Origin: an uncultured Rhodospirillaceae bacterium
Lineage (GTDB): Bacteria; Pseudomonadota; Alphaproteobacteria; Rhodospirillales; Casp-alpha2
Direction of reading: 5' to 3'
Assembly: GCA_913030825.1 (NCBI GenBank)
Contig: CAJWCU010000003.1
Span: 186,001-250,000 of the forward strand
Length of the DNA stretch: 64,000 nucleotides
In this document: piece after piece, positions 39,057 through 48,342 of the stretch
Layout: every line of letters starts with the position of its first letter
Numbering within the stretch: position 1 is the first letter of the stretch
Made by a program: the position numbers and the translations under genes
Notes under the pieces: generated by a model
Databases searched by the model: none
Told to the model about the DNA's origin: nothing
The model's input: only the letters and a program-made list of their open reading frames with translations

Positions 39057-39784
39057 TCTTCTTCCCCGCCATCGACCTCAAGGACGGAAGCTGCGTGCGC
39101 CTGTATCAGGGCGACATGGACCAGGCGACCGTGTTCAACGACGACCCGGCCGCCCAGGCCCGCGCGTTTCAGGATGCAGGGTGCGAATGGCTTCATTTAG
39201 TTGACCTTAATGGCGCATTCGAAGGTAAGCCGGTGAATGCGGCGGCGGTGGACGCCATTTTGGCGGCCCTGGAGATCCCCGTCGAACTGGGCGGCGGCAT
39301 CCGAAACATGGCGACGATCGACGATTGGCTGGCCCGCGGCATCCGCCGGGTGATCCTGGGCACGGTCGCGCTGACCGACCCGGATCTGGTCAAGGCCGCC
39401 TGCAAGGCCCATCCGGGCCGCGTCGCCGTCGGCATCGACGCCCGCGACGGCCTGGTCGCGGTCGAAGGCTGGGCCGAGGTCTCCGAACTGACGGCCCTGG
39501 AACTGGCGAAACGTTTCGAAGACGCCGGCGTCGCCGCCATCATCTTCACCGATATCGGCCGTGACGGCGTGATGCAGGGCCCGAACCTGGAAGCGACGAT
39601 CGAATTGGCCCGCGCCGTCTCGATCCCGGTGATCGCGTCGGGAGGTGTGTCGTCCATGGCGGATCTGGCGGCCCTGAAGGCACAAGGCGCCGGCCTGCTG
39701 GAAGGCGTCATCTCCGGCCGCGCCGTTTACGACGGCAAGATCGACCTGCCGGCCGCCGTGAAGCTGTTGAAAGAGGCGGCCTGA
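39053..39784 (+). CDS. hisA: ProFAR isomerase HisA
   Basis: A 243-residue TIM barrel that isomerises ProFAR to PRFAR. Catalytic Asps are in [10 protein letters not shown] and in [14 protein letters not shown]; phosphate loops are VELGGGIR and PVIASGGV. Start ATG 39053 overlaps hisH; the upstream ATG adds three residues. Confidence 0.96.
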   Translation: MIFFPAIDLKDGSCVRLYQGDMDQATVFNDDPAAQARAFQDAGCEWLHLVDLNGAFEGKPVNAAAVDAILAALEIPVELGGGIRNMATIDDWLARGIRRVILGTVALTDPDLVKAACKAHPGRVAVGIDARDGLVAVEGWAEVSELTALELAKRFEDAGVAAIIFTDIGRDGVMQGPNLEATIELARAVSIPVIASGGVSSMADLAALKAQGAGLLEGVISGRAVYDGKIDLPAAVKLLKEAA

Positions 39785-39787
39785 CTT

Positions 39788-40600
39788 ATGCTCAAGGCCC
39801 GCGTCATCCCCTGCCTGGACGTCAACGAAGGCCGCGTCGTCAAGGGCGTCAACTTCGTGGACTTGGTCGACGCGGGCGATCCGGTCGAACAGGCGCGGGT
39901 CTACGACGCCGCCGGCGCGGACGAGCTGTGCTTCCTGGACATCACCGCCAGCCACGAAAACCGCGACACCATCTTCGACGTGGTCGCGCGCACGGCCGAA
40001 CAATGTTTCATGCCGCTGACCGTCGGCGGCGGAGTGCGCACGGTCGAGGATATCCGGAAGCTTCTGTTGGCCGGCGCCGACAAGGTCTCGATCAATACCG
40101 CCGCCGTTCATAACCCCGACTTTGTCCGCGAAGCGTCGGAAAAGTTCGGCGCGCAATGCATCGTCGTCGCGGTCGACGCCAAGCGGGTCGATGCACAGAC
40201 GGGCGAGCCCTCGCCCGACGGCGGTCGGTTCGAGATTTTCACCCACGGCGGGCGCAAGCCGACCGGCATCGAATGCATTTCCTGGGCGGAGAAGATGGCG
40301 GACTTCGGGGCCGGGGAAATCCTGCTGACCTCGATGGACCGCGACGGCACGAAGAACGGCTTCGACCTGCCGCTTACCCGCGCCGTCGCCGATGCGGTGC
40401 CGATCCCGGTGATCGCGTCCGGCGGGGTCGGCAATCTGGATCACCTTGTGGATGGGATCACCCAGGGCCATGCCTCGGCGGTGCTGGCCGCCTCGATCTT
40501 CCACTTCGGCACCTATTCCATTCAGGAGGCCAAGGCGCATATGCTGGCGCATGGCGCTCCTGTAAGAATGGATGACGAGATCAAAGGACCGAGCCGATGA
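39788..40600 (+). CDS. hisF: Imidazole glycerol phosphate synthase cyclase subunit HisF
   Basis: A 270-residue TIM barrel that closes the imidazole ring. Features are [20 protein letters not shown] at the N terminus, [12 protein letters not shown], the [15 protein letters not shown] catalytic Asp region, and [10 protein letters not shown]. It starts three bases after hisA and ends overlapping hisE (ATGA). Confidence 0.97.
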   Translation: MLKARVIPCLDVNEGRVVKGVNFVDLVDAGDPVEQARVYDAAGADELCFLDITASHENRDTIFDVVARTAEQCFMPLTVGGGVRTVEDIRKLLLAGADKVSINTAAVHNPDFVREASEKFGAQCIVVAVDAKRVDAQTGEPSPDGGRFEIFTHGGRKPTGIECISWAEKMADFGAGEILLTSMDRDGTKNGFDLPLTRAVADAVPIPVIASGGVGNLDHLVDGITQGHASAVLAASIFHFGTYSIQEAKAHMLAHGAPVRMDDEIKGPSR

Positions 40601-40917
40601 CCCATACCCTGGACGCCCTCTTCGCGACCATCGAAAGCCGCAAGGGATCCGATCCGCAAACCAGCTACACGGCGAAGCTCCTTGCCGGCGGCACGCCGTT
40701 GATCGCGCGCAAGATCGGTGAGGAAGCGGTCGAAACCGCCGTCGCCGCCCTGACAGACGACACCGAGGCGGTGACCAAGGAAAGTGCCGACGTGCTTTAT
40801 CATCTGATGGCGCTTTGGGCCCATTTGGGTATTTCGCCCGATCGGGTTTGGGCCGAGCTCGACCGCCGCACCGGCCAGTCCGGTATCGAAGAAAAGAACT
40901 CCCGGCCAAAGGGCTGA
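40597..40917 (+). CDS. hisE: Phosphoribosyl-ATP pyrophosphatase
   Basis: A 106-residue MazG-like enzyme, the stand-alone His[12 protein letters not shown] and [13 protein letters not shown] give the metal-binding helices. It overlaps the hisF stop by ATGA, closing the his run. hisI is not in this window. Confidence 0.94.
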   Translation: MTHTLDALFATIESRKGSDPQTSYTAKLLAGGTPLIARKIGEEAVETAVAALTDDTEAVTKESADVLYHLMALWAHLGISPDRVWAELDRRTGQSGIEEKNSRPKG

Positions 40918-40942
40918 GGATCGAACGCAGAGGGGGCCCATA

Positions 40943-41311
40943 ATGGCTTATGACCGGAACAACATCTTCGCGAAGATCATCCGCGGCGAAATCCCCTGCT
41001 CGACCGTCTACGAGGACGACCACGTCCTCGCCTTCAAGGACATCGAGCCCAAGCGCAACATCCATGTCCTGGTCATCCCCAAGGGCCCGTACGAAGACAT
41101 GACGACCTTCGCCGCACAGGCGAGCGAGGCCGAAATCGTCGCCTACGTGCGGGCCATCGGCTTGGTCGCGGAAAAGCTGGGCGTCGACGTCGACGGCTAC
41201 CGCCTGATCGCCAACACGGGTGCGAACGGCCATCAGGAAGTCCCCCATCTGCACGTCCATATCGTCGGCGGCGAACCGGCTGGACCGATGCTGAAGAACA
41301 AGGGATCATAG
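40943..41311 (+). CDS. HIT-family (histidine triad) nucleotide hydrolase
   Basis: A 122-residue HIT protein. The triad HLHVHIVGG near 102-110 is intact, with NIFAKIIRGEIPCSTVYEDD at the start. HIT proteins of the Hint branch hydrolyse AMP-linked substrates. It follows hisE by 25 bases and may share its transcript. The GPMLKNKGS tail is short, as in this branch. Confidence 0.92.
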   Translation: MAYDRNNIFAKIIRGEIPCSTVYEDDHVLAFKDIEPKRNIHVLVIPKGPYEDMTTFAAQASEAEIVAYVRAIGLVAEKLGVDVDGYRLIANTGANGHQEVPHLHVHIVGGEPAGPMLKNKGS

Positions 41312-41343
41312 GCCGAACGGCTTGAAAACTGGGGGGACGGCAT

Positions 41344-41757
41344 TTGGACGACGCGTTCAAGTTCACGGCTGCGCTTGACGAGAATGGAATTCTTCTTTTC
41401 ACCTACAGCGGCAAGTTCGATCTGCAAGAATGGATCGATCAATATCGTTCGGAACTAACCAGATTGTTCGGTGATCGTATTGATCGGGGTTTCCCGGTCG
41501 TCTGCGACATCCGGAACCTTCGACCGACGGATAAGGATTGGGTGGAAAACGCCGACGGTGTTTTTGAATTTATCGATAAGTTCGGCACGCCGCGTGGTCG
41601 CCGTGCGTTGATTACCGGTGGTAATGCCGAGGCGGAAATCTCCGCCAACTTCTTTATTCAATACCGATCAGCCGTCCATGACGAAGGCAGTGACCTACGC
41701 GTGTTCGACACGTTCGAAGACGGCTATGCCTGGGCCCGGGAAAGCCGGACGGGCTAG
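41344..41757 (+). CDS. Hypothetical protein, possible SpoIIAA/STAS-like fold
   Basis: A 137-residue protein starting at TTG 41344, supported by GGGGGG seven bases upstream. The pattern (ENGILLFTYSGKFDLQEW, VVCDIRNLRP, FFIQYRSAVH, VFDTFEDGYAWAR) is reminiscent of SpoIIAA-like or STAS regulators: a beta strand, an acidic strand ending in D/N, and an end helix. I do not recognise a named family. Its codon use looks more AT-rich than the his genes. Its stop shares two bases with the stop of the comM remnant on the opposite strand. Confidence 0.6.
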   Translation: MDDAFKFTAALDENGILLFTYSGKFDLQEWIDQYRSELTRLFGDRIDRGFPVVCDIRNLRPTDKDWVENADGVFEFIDKFGTPRGRRALITGGNAEAEISANFFIQYRSAVHDEGSDLRVFDTFEDGYAWARESRTG

Positions 41758-41887
41758 AACCCGGCCGCCGCCGCCCCCCGCCCCGGTGCGACACGCCGGA
41801 ACGAAACGGCTTCCGCCACGTGCAGGCGCGTGACGCGATCGGACCGGCCGAGGCGCGTCGCCGCCTCGACCGGCAGTTTGCGCCCGG
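41754..41887 (-). pseudogene. Decayed second copy of the comM 3' end
   Basis: Read on the minus strand, this stretch still encodes GRKLPVEAATRL followed by RVTRLHVAEAVSFRRV, APGRG and a final GF with a TAG stop. It matches the last 60 residues of the intact ComM at 42536-44074, except for an internal in-frame loss of 20 codons (60 bases) between TRL and RSD and several substitutions. The copies are direct repeats separated by about 650 bases containing one small gene. The remnant has no upstream coding and is not expected to be functional. Confidence 0.85.
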
Positions 41888-41930
41888 ACCGGCCTCCCCG
41901 TCTCAAGTTTCGATGATTGTTACGTCGGCT

Positions 41931-42314
41931 CTAAAGCTGGTTCCCGTCCCGGAAATTGCTCAGGGTATGGGTGTGCTTGCCCGCGTTGTTGATCTTGTAA
42001 TATTCACCGTTTCCGGCGTCCTTGACGAAGGTGCATCGCGGCTCCTTCCACTTCTTGCTGGTCGTGCAATGCTGTCCCTTGTCGTTGACCGACCATTGGC
42101 GACCCGACGATTTCTTGCCTCTGCTGTTGACGACGATGTGGCTGCCGTCCGGCGCTTCATAGGCTTTGAAATTCTTGTCCTTCGGCAGATAGACACCGTC
42201 GAAGGTTTTCCCTGTGAACAGGGCCTTCACCTCGTCGGCGGACATATAGTCCCCCGCCGAAGCGGCGGACGCCGTCAGGGCAAGGCCCAAAATTGCTGCA
42301 AAGACTGTCTTCAT
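41931..42314 (-). CDS. Small secreted protein
   Basis: A 127-residue protein with a clear Sec signal (MKTVFAAILGLALTASAASA, cleavage after ASA). The mature part opens GDYMSADEVKALFTGKTFDG and ends with a Cys-containing region (QHCTTSKKWKEPRCTF). The shape (ADEVKALFTGKT then SGRQWSVNDKGQHC) is reminiscent of DUF995-type periplasmic proteins, but I am not sure. AAGGA lies 6 bases before ATG 42314. It sits between the comM remnant and intact comM, so it is likely a moved-in gene. Confidence 0.75.
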   Translation of the reverse strand: MKTVFAAILGLALTASAASAGDYMSADEVKALFTGKTFDGVYLPKDKNFKAYEAPDGSHIVVNSRGKKSSGRQWSVNDKGQHCTTSKKWKEPRCTFVKDAGNGEYYKINNAGKHTHTLSNFRDGNQL

Positions 42315-42535
42315 GGACATTCCTTTATTCGTGCTCGTTTGTCGATTTTGGCCGGCTGGGATGACGCGCCGGCCGCATGATGGCGGTACGGGATACGAAT
42401 TCGTTCGACGTTCGCCGGACCGGGTTTCTAAATAAGCGACCCGTAATTCACAATACAAGTGTGTATTTTGCGCCGCCGCCTTTCGCATGGAACGCCGCCG
42501 AAGGATGGGCTCTCAATTTGACGTAGTGGCGGGGC
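42315..42535 (-). other. Upstream region of the secreted protein gene
   Basis: This 221-base gap contains the inverted repeat at 42452-42467 and a lower-GC stretch (about 42430-42480). On the minus strand TTGTAT is followed after 17 bases by TTATTT, a weak promoter candidate overlapping the repeat. No other gene was seen. Confidence 0.4.
42452..42467. promoter_or_regulatory. Inverted repeat AATACA-N4-TGTATT, possible operator
   Basis: A perfect 6-bp inverted repeat with a 4-base spacer, 138 bases upstream of the secreted protein's ATG and overlapping a weak -35 hexamer. The symmetry suggests a dimeric regulator; which one is unknown. Confidence 0.35.
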
Positions 42536-44074
42536 TCAAAACCCGATGGCGGCCGTTCCCCGCCCCGGCGCCACGCGCCGGAACGAGACGGCTTCGGCGA
42601 CGTGCAGGCGGGTGACGCCGTCGGATCGGTCCAGGTCGGCCAGTGTACGGGCGACACGCAAGACCCGGTGATATCCCCTGGCCGACAGGCTCAGGCGGGT
42701 TGCCGCTTCGACCAATAATTTGCGCCCGGCTTCGTCGGGCCGTGCAACCTTGTCGAGGAGATCGCCGTCGGCCTGTGAATTCAGGCGGATGCCCTGGTCC
42801 TGGAATTCCCGATATCTTTCCGACTGGATCGCGCGCGCCTCGGCGACCCGCGCCGCAACCTCGGCCGTGCCCTCAGCGGCGGGCGGCAGGTCCAGGTCCA
42901 GGGGGCTGACCGCCGGGACGTCCAAATGCAGGTCGATGCGATCAAACAGGGGGCCGGAAATCCGGTTCTGATAATCCTCGGCGCAGCGCGGCGCCTTGGA
43001 GCAGGCCTGGGCCGGGTCGCTGAGGTATCCGCAGCGGCAGGGGTTCATGGCGGCGATCAACTGAAACCGGGCCGGATAGGTAACGTGGGCGTTGGCCCGG
43101 GCCACGGCCGCGCGGCCGGTTTCCAGCGGCTGGCGCAGGCTTTCCAGGGTCGCGCGCTGGAACTCCGGCAACTCGTCCAGGAACAGCACGCCCAGATGGG
43201 CGAGCGAGACCTCGCCCGGCCGTACCCGCATGCCGCCGCCGACCAAGGCGGGCAGAGACGCCGAATGGTGCGGATCGCGGAACGGCCGCCGGCGCGACAA
43301 CGTGCCCTCGGTTAACTCCCCGGCCAGGCTCTGGATCATGGAGACTTCAAGAATTTCTCCCGGCGCCAAGGGCGGCAGAAGGCCGGGCAACCGTTGCGCC
43401 AGCATGGATTTCCCGGCACCCGGCGGGCCGACCATCAGCATGTTGTGACCACCGGCGGCGGCGATTTCCAACCCGCGTTTGGCGGTTTCCTGGCCTTTGA
43501 TATCGGCAAGGTCGGGGTAGGGTGCCGCCTCTTCCGCCGCGCCGCGTTCGGGCGCGCTGAGAACCTGCGTGCCCTTGAAATGATTGACCAGGGACAACAG
43601 GTCGCGGGGCGCCAGAATGTCCGACCCGCCGGCCCAGGTGGCTTCGCCGCCCTGTCCGGCGGGGCAGATCAGGCCCAGCCCCTTGGCGTTGGCGTGCACG
43701 GCGGCGGGCAGCACGCCCGCGACATTGGCCAGCGTGCCGTCCAGGCCCAATTCGCCCAAGGCCAAGTAGCGGGTCATTTCCTCGCCGGGGAGAACGTCCA
43801 TCGCCATCAGCAGCGCAAGGGCGATCGGCAGGTCGTAATGACTGCCTTCTTTCTGCCGGTCGGCGGGGGCGAGGTTCACGGTGATCCGTTTCGGCGGCAG
43901 GGCCAGGCCCATGGCGTGAAGCGCGGCGCGGACGCGTTCGCGGCTTTCCGCGACCGCCTTGTCCGGCAGGCCGACCACGGAAAAGGCCGGAAGGCCTCCG
44001 GCCATTTGAACCTGGACATCCACGTCCAGAACTTCAATTCCCTGAAAGGCGGCGGTAGCGATGCGCGCGACCAT
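42536..44074 (-). CDS. comM: YifB-family Mg-chelatase-like AAA ATPase (ComM)
   Basis: A 512-residue AAA+ helicase related to ComM, which extends heteroduplex during natural transformation. N-terminal Lon-like domain (GGLPAFSVVGLPDKAVAESRERV, VNLAPADRQKEGSHYDLP), Walker A VGPPGAGKSML, Walker B FLDELPEF, and a Cys motif CRCGYLSDPAQACSKAPRCA are intact. Start ATG 44074 (MVARIATAAFQG). Its 3' end has a degenerate duplicate at 41754-41887. It diverges from ompW. Confidence 0.93.
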   Translation of the reverse strand: MVARIATAAFQGIEVLDVDVQVQMAGGLPAFSVVGLPDKAVAESRERVRAALHAMGLALPPKRITVNLAPADRQKEGSHYDLPIALALLMAMDVLPGEEMTRYLALGELGLDGTLANVAGVLPAAVHANAKGLGLICPAGQGGEATWAGGSDILAPRDLLSLVNHFKGTQVLSAPERGAAEEAAPYPDLADIKGQETAKRGLEIAAAGGHNMLMVGPPGAGKSMLAQRLPGLLPPLAPGEILEVSMIQSLAGELTEGTLSRRRPFRDPHHSASLPALVGGGMRVRPGEVSLAHLGVLFLDELPEFQRATLESLRQPLETGRAAVARANAHVTYPARFQLIAAMNPCRCGYLSDPAQACSKAPRCAEDYQNRISGPLFDRIDLHLDVPAVSPLDLDLPPAAEGTAEVAARVAEARAIQSERYREFQDQGIRLNSQADGDLLDKVARPDEAGRKLLVEAATRLSLSARGYHRVLRVARTLADLDRSDGVTRLHVAEAVSFRRVAPGRGTAAIGF

Positions 44075-44255
44075 TAAAGGCGTCGTCCTTATTCTTCCCT
44101 CGCGGTTTATATGGCGCGGCCCTGCAAAGGGCCGCGGCGCATCGACCCGATCGGACGCCGAGTCTTGACCTCTAGGAAATACCTTTTCGAGAGGAAGTGG
44201 AAGACCCCCCGCGCAAAAATCGCACAAAAGTTACCGGCTACGGCATCGCCGCCCA

Positions 44256-44269
44256 TTGATTTGCATCAA
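44256..44269 (+). promoter_or_regulatory. FNR/CRP-type operator upstream of ompW
   Basis: TTGATTTGCATCAA matches the FNR consensus TTGAT-N4-ATCAA perfectly. Its centre (44262.5) lies 41.5 bases before a start predicted from the TAACTT -10 (44292-44297), the class II activator spacing. ompW is FNR-controlled in E. coli. Confidence 0.8.
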
Positions 44270-44291
44270 TTCCCCGGCCGCTCGCGGGGTG

Positions 44292-44297
44292 TAACTT
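44292..44297 (+). promoter_or_regulatory. -10 element of the ompW promoter
   Basis: TAACTT lies 22 bases downstream of the FNR box edge; the implied transcription start is about 44304, giving a leader of roughly 55 bases. No -35 is needed when FNR sits at -41.5. Confidence 0.45.
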
Positions 44298-44359
44298 CCG
44301 GCCGTCGACCTTGGGGAATGGTTCACGATCCGCTTTACATCTTTCAAGGATTTCACATC

Positions 44360-44989
44360 ATGCGGTCTCTGTTCCTGGGTATCCTCGCCCTTGCTATCGC
44401 GCTCATTTCCACGGCTCCGGCCCGGGCCGGCGAAGCCGGCGATCTTCTCGTCCGTCTGCGTGGTATCGGCTTCATGACCGATACGCACGGCTCCACTGAC
44501 GCCCTCGGCGGCAGTGCCAGCACGACCAACGACTACGTGCCGGAATTGGATTTCTCTTATTTCTTCACCAAGAACATCGCCGCCGAACTGATCCTCGCGA
44601 CGACCAAGCATCGGGTGAAGGTGAAGGATTCGACCTCCGGTGATCTCGACCTCGGCACGGTCTGGGCCTTGCCGCCGGTTCTGACCCTTCAATATCACTT
44701 CAACCCGGACGGTCAGTGGAAGCCGTACCTGGGGGCCGGGATCAACTACACGATCACTTACGCCGATAAGAAGGGCGCCAGCGTCAGCCAGGTCTCCTAC
44801 AGCAACGAATTCGGCTATGCCTTCCAGGCGGGCATCGACTACCAGATCGACGAGAAATGGTCGCTGAATTTCGATTTGAAGAAGGTCTTCGTCTCGACCG
44901 ACATCAGCGCCAACAACGGCGCCGTGAATGCGAAAAGCACCGACCTGGATCCCTGGGTCATCGGCTTCGGCGTCGGATACACCTTCTGA
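44360..44989 (+). CDS. ompW: OmpW-family outer membrane protein
   Basis: A 209-residue beta-barrel protein. The signal peptide MRSLFLGILALAIALISTAPARA is cleaved before GEAGDLLVRLRGIGF; the OmpW pattern continues with ELDFSYFFTKNIAAELI, LPPVLTLQYHF, KPYLGAGINYT, and a C-terminal DPWVIGFGVGYTF with terminal Phe. OmpW forms an 8-stranded barrel with a hydrophobic channel. A perfect FNR box lies 91 bases upstream, suggesting oxygen-responsive expression. It diverges from comM. Confidence 0.92.
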   Translation: MRSLFLGILALAIALISTAPARAGEAGDLLVRLRGIGFMTDTHGSTDALGGSASTTNDYVPELDFSYFFTKNIAAELILATTKHRVKVKDSTSGDLDLGTVWALPPVLTLQYHFNPDGQWKPYLGAGINYTITYADKKGASVSQVSYSNEFGYAFQAGIDYQIDEKWSLNFDLKKVFVSTDISANNGAVNAKSTDLDPWVIGFGVGYTF

Positions 44990-45001
44990 TCCCGCTCAAA
45001 C

Positions 45002-45018
45002 CCCGGTGTTTCACCGGG
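45002..45018 (+). terminator. Weak hairpin after ompW
   Basis: CCCGGTG-TTT-CACCGGG makes a 7-bp stem 13 bases after the ompW stop, without a T run. A modest terminator candidate. Confidence 0.35.
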
Positions 45019-45093
45019 TCGGGTCTTCCTGACGGCCGGCTCCTTTACCTGCGCAACCCGGCGCGGGGAAAGGGGCCGGTTTCCGTTCGGCCG

Positions 45094-45615
45094 TCAGTTC
45101 AGATCGCGGGGCCGAACGAAGCGGCGCAGGGTGCCGTCCCCTTCGCCGATTTCGGCCCAGGCGTCTTCTTCGAACCGCAGCTCCGCCAGCGCCGCCGTCG
45201 GGAATTTCTCCGCCAATCGGCGGAGCGCCTTGGCCTTGCCGCCGCCGGCCAGGCGATGGGCGAGGTCTTCCATTTCAGGATTGTGCCCGATCAGCATGAC
45301 GCAGGCCGCGTTCGCGGGCAGCCGCCGAAGGTAGGCCAGCAGCGCCGGGGACGACGCGGCATACAGCCCCTTGCGGAGGCGGATTTCCGGGGCCGGGTCG
45401 GCGGCTAACTCCGGCGCCACCAAGTCCCAAGTCTCCTGCGCGCGCCGCGCCGTCGAGCAAAGAACCAGATCCGGGACCAGTCCCTTATCCTTCAGGTAAC
45501 GCCCCATCACGGGCGCCGACGCCTTGCCGCGCGGCGCCAACGGCCGGTCGCTGTCGTCCAGCCAGGGATCGGACCAGTCCGATTTGGCGTGACGGAGGAG
45601 AAGCAAGGTTTTCAT
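45094..45615 (-). CDS. sixA: SixA-type histidine phosphatase
   Basis: A 173-residue histidine-phosphatase-fold protein of the SixA branch that dephosphorylates phospho-His domains. The catalytic RHAKSDW is at 8-14, the second His in MLIGHNPEMEDLA. STARRAQETW carries the third motif. Its partner phosphotransfer protein is not obvious here. It lies 30 bases beyond the dienelactone hydrolase stop on the same strand. Confidence 0.88.
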   Translation of the reverse strand: MKTLLLLRHAKSDWSDPWLDDSDRPLAPRGKASAPVMGRYLKDKGLVPDLVLCSTARRAQETWDLVAPELAADPAPEIRLRKGLYAASSPALLAYLRRLPANAACVMLIGHNPEMEDLAHRLAGGGKAKALRRLAEKFPTAALAELRFEEDAWAEIGEGDGTLRRFVRPRDLN

Positions 45616-45645
45616 CGGTACGCTTGAAACACTTCGGTTCAGGGG

Positions 45646-46416
45646 CTACTTGCGGGCGCGACCGGCGGGCTTTTTCTTCAGGTTGCGATCCCAAAGCTTG
45701 AACATCATGTCCCAGGCCGCCTCTGCTTGAACGGGGGTGTAGACCTGACGTTCGGCGAATTGGAACCCGTGGGCCGTGCCCTTCAATTGTTCGATGGTTG
45801 CCTTGACGCCGGTTTTCTTGATCGCCTTCCTCAGGTCGGTGACGACCTGTTGCGGGACATGGGCGTCGGTCTCGGCGAAAATGAACAGCAACTCGCCCTG
45901 GACCTGATCGAGAAGGAGGTGCGGCGAATCTTCCTGATCGGTGACGATGCCGACGCCGTACATCGACGCCGATGCCTTGATCCGCGTCGGGAACCGCCCG
46001 GCCACGGTGGTGACGTAGCGCCCGCTCATGCAATAGCCGACACAGCCGACGGCACCGGGTGCCACCTCGCCCTGGGCGTCCAGGAAATTCAGCAGGCCAG
46101 CCGTGTCGTCGGTGACGTCGGCGTTGGTCAGGGAATTCATCGCTTCGCGCCAAACGCCGGTCATGGCGTCGGTGCGCCGGGTGTTGTCCAGACGGATGGT
46201 GCCCAAGCGGTAATACATGTCCGGCAGGATGCAGTAATACCCCGCCTTGGCGATGCGCCGGGCCATGTTGCAAAGCTCTTCGCGGAAGCCGGGCGCGTCC
46301 ATGTAGAAGATGATGCCCGGCACCGGCGTCTCGGCGGCGCTTTCCGGCCAGACCGTGAAGGCGGGCATGCGGCCGTACTTGGTGGTGACCTCGACCATGC
46401 TTTCTTTAAGCGCCAT
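45646..46416 (-). CDS. Dienelactone hydrolase family protein
   Basis: A 256-residue alpha/beta hydrolase. The nucleophile is a Cys in GCVGYCMSGRYV (Cys129); Asp in FAETDAHVP and His in GTAHGFQFA complete the triad. The Cys nucleophile places it with dienelactone hydrolases rather than esterases. Its substrate is not evident because no aromatic-degradation genes are nearby. GGGAGG lies 6 bases before ATG 46416. A Lys-rich tail (KKKPAGRARK) ends the protein. Confidence 0.88.
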   Translation of the reverse strand: MALKESMVEVTTKYGRMPAFTVWPESAAETPVPGIIFYMDAPGFREELCNMARRIAKAGYYCILPDMYYRLGTIRLDNTRRTDAMTGVWREAMNSLTNADVTDDTAGLLNFLDAQGEVAPGAVGCVGYCMSGRYVTTVAGRFPTRIKASASMYGVGIVTDQEDSPHLLLDQVQGELLFIFAETDAHVPQQVVTDLRKAIKKTGVKATIEQLKGTAHGFQFAERQVYTPVQAEAAWDMMFKLWDRNLKKKPAGRARK

Positions 46417-46449
46417 CGTTTCCTCCCTTTGCGTCTTTGTCGTTTTGGC

Positions 46450-47391
46450 CTAACGCCGCGCTTCGATGGCGTCCCAGATCATGCTTTCCAGGCAGGCGCC
46501 GTCGAACCGGTTGATCTCCTGCAGGCCGGTCGGTGAGGTGACGTTGATTTCCGTCAGGTAATCGCCGATCACGTCGATGCCGACAAAGATCAGGCCCCGA
46601 TCCTTCAACTCCGGCCCAAGCGCCGCGCAAATGTCGCGCTCGCGCGCCGTCAGCTCCGATTTCGCCGGTTTGCCGCCGACATGCATGTTGGACCGGCTTT
46701 CGCCCGCCGCCGGCACGCGGTTGACCGCCCCCGCGACCTCGCCGTCGACCAGGATGATGCGCTTGTCGCCGGCCCGCACGTCTTTCAGATAGGCCTGCAC
46801 GATAATCGGTTCGCGGAACATCTGCGTGAACATCTCCAGCAGAGAATTCAGGTTCTCGTCCCCCGGCGTCAGATGGAATACCCCGGCGCCGCCGTTACCG
46901 TAGAGCGGCTTGACGATGATGTCCTTGTGTTCCTCGCGGAAGGCCAGGATGTCGTCGCGGTTGGTCGCGATCAGGGTCGGCGGCATGAACTCGGCGAACC
47001 GCGTGACGAACAGTTTCTCCGGCGCGTTGCGGACCTCCGCCGGGTCGTTCACCACCAGGGTTTCCGGATGGATCATTTCCAGCAAATGGGTCGCCGTGAT
47101 GTAGGCCATGTCGAAGGGCGGATCCTGGCGCATCAGCACGACGTCCGTGTCCTGGCCCAGGTCGATCTGAAATTTCTCGCCCAGGGTGAAATGATTGCCG
47201 GCTTCGCGCCGGACTTCCATCGGCTGGACCCAGGCCCAGACCCGGCCGTCGCGGTAGGCGAGGTCCCCCGGCAGGTAATGCAGCAAAGTATGCCCCCGGC
47301 GCAGCGCTTCCAGCGCCAGCACGAAGGTCGAATCGCCGTTGATGTCGATGGAGGACACATGATCCATCTGAATGGCCACGGTAAGCGCCAT
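46450..47391 (-). CDS. gshB: Glutathione synthase
   Basis: A 313-residue ATP-grasp enzyme joining glycine to gamma-glutamylcysteine. Features include [18 protein letters not shown] near the N terminus, [26 protein letters not shown] and the end motif [23 protein letters not shown] lies 7 bases before ATG 47391. Beside yraN-rsmI in many alphaproteobacteria, here with two genes between. Confidence 0.95.
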   Translation of the reverse strand: MALTVAIQMDHVSSIDINGDSTFVLALEALRRGHTLLHYLPGDLAYRDGRVWAWVQPMEVRREAGNHFTLGEKFQIDLGQDTDVVLMRQDPPFDMAYITATHLLEMIHPETLVVNDPAEVRNAPEKLFVTRFAEFMPPTLIATNRDDILAFREEHKDIIVKPLYGNGGAGVFHLTPGDENLNSLLEMFTQMFREPIIVQAYLKDVRAGDKRIILVDGEVAGAVNRVPAAGESRSNMHVGGKPAKSELTARERDICAALGPELKDRGLIFVGIDVIGDYLTEINVTSPTGLQEINRFDGACLESMIWDAIEARR

Positions 47392-47479
47392 GGAAAATCC
47401 TTTCCGATCGGCCGGGGTGATGGGTTGCCCAAGTCCCGGATTGGGGACAGGGGAGGGCGGGGCAGGGGCGGCCGGCCCG

Positions 47480-48340
47480 CTAATTTAGCCGCGCGCGCAA
47501 TTCCTGCAACAGCTTGGACGCCTCATATCCGTTTTCCTGGCCCGGCTCGCATTTAAGATAGTTTTCCAGCGCCGCGACCGCGTTGGCGATCCGGTCGAGC
47601 CGCGCGTTGAGCAACCCGGCCTCGCGCCACAGATGCCCGACGTCGGGCGCGATCAGCAACATGCCCTGCAGCGTGTCGGCGGCGGCGGCCAGGTCGCCGG
47701 CCTGCATCTGGCGCACACGGATGTTGTCTTCAAGGCGCAAGATCACCCGGCGTGCCGACATTTCCTGAAGGAAACGGGGGTCCAACTCGGCCTCGGCCCC
47801 GGCCATGGTCTTGAGCATGACGCGCAAATCCGGCGGGTGCAGTTCCTTGGCGCCTTCGAACAGGTCCAGGATCATGCGGTCCGCGCCCAGGGAAAGCCGC
47901 ACGACGAAGCGGCCGGGAAAATCGATCCCGGTCATTGACCAGCCGAGCCGTTCGCAGACGTCCATATAGATAATGCCGAGGGAAACCGGCAGGCCGCGCC
48001 GGGTGTCGATGACCCGCGCCAGATTGGCGGCGTCCAGATCGTCGAACACGCTTTCATTTCCGCCATAGCCATAGCGCCGGGCGATGACCTCGACGAGGGC
48101 GTCGCGCTGTTCGCGCACCGGCGGGATATCGGCGCCTTTGGGTTGACCGGCCAATTCGGCGACTTCGTCGGCGAGACGCGCAAGGTGGCGTTCGTAGGGC
48201 CCGGTGTTCAGGCCCGGCTCGCGGCTCGCGGCCAGCAGCAACGCCGCTTCGCCCAAAGGAAAGGCGTCGTCCGGCAATTGCCCCAGGGCCGTCAGCCGGG
48301 CGTGGATATCGGCGTCGATGTTGATCCCCTCGGCCGCCAT
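47480..48340 (-). CDS. SirB1-family transglutaminase-like/TPR protein
   Basis: A 286-residue protein of the SirB1 family. It has the N-terminal transglutaminase-like segment ([56 protein letters not shown]) and a C-terminal TPR-like tail ([30 protein letters not shown]). The family is common but its activity is unproven; the Cys in MDVCERLGW is not in the usual transglutaminase context. It is two bases after the BON lipoprotein gene. Confidence 0.86.
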   Translation of the reverse strand: MAAEGINIDADIHARLTALGQLPDDAFPLGEAALLLAASREPGLNTGPYERHLARLADEVAELAGQPKGADIPPVREQRDALVEVIARRYGYGGNESVFDDLDAANLARVIDTRRGLPVSLGIIYMDVCERLGWSMTGIDFPGRFVVRLSLGADRMILDLFEGAKELHPPDLRVMLKTMAGAEAELDPRFLQEMSARRVILRLEDNIRVRQMQAGDLAAAADTLQGMLLIAPDVGHLWREAGLLNARLDRIANAVAALENYLKCEPGQENGYEASKLLQELRARLN

Positions 48341-48342
48341 GG

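Noticed and set aside
39197-41260. A 687-codon minus-strand frame over the his genes
   Set aside because: Opposite to hisA, hisF, hisE and HIT, all with intact motifs; composition is shadow-like.
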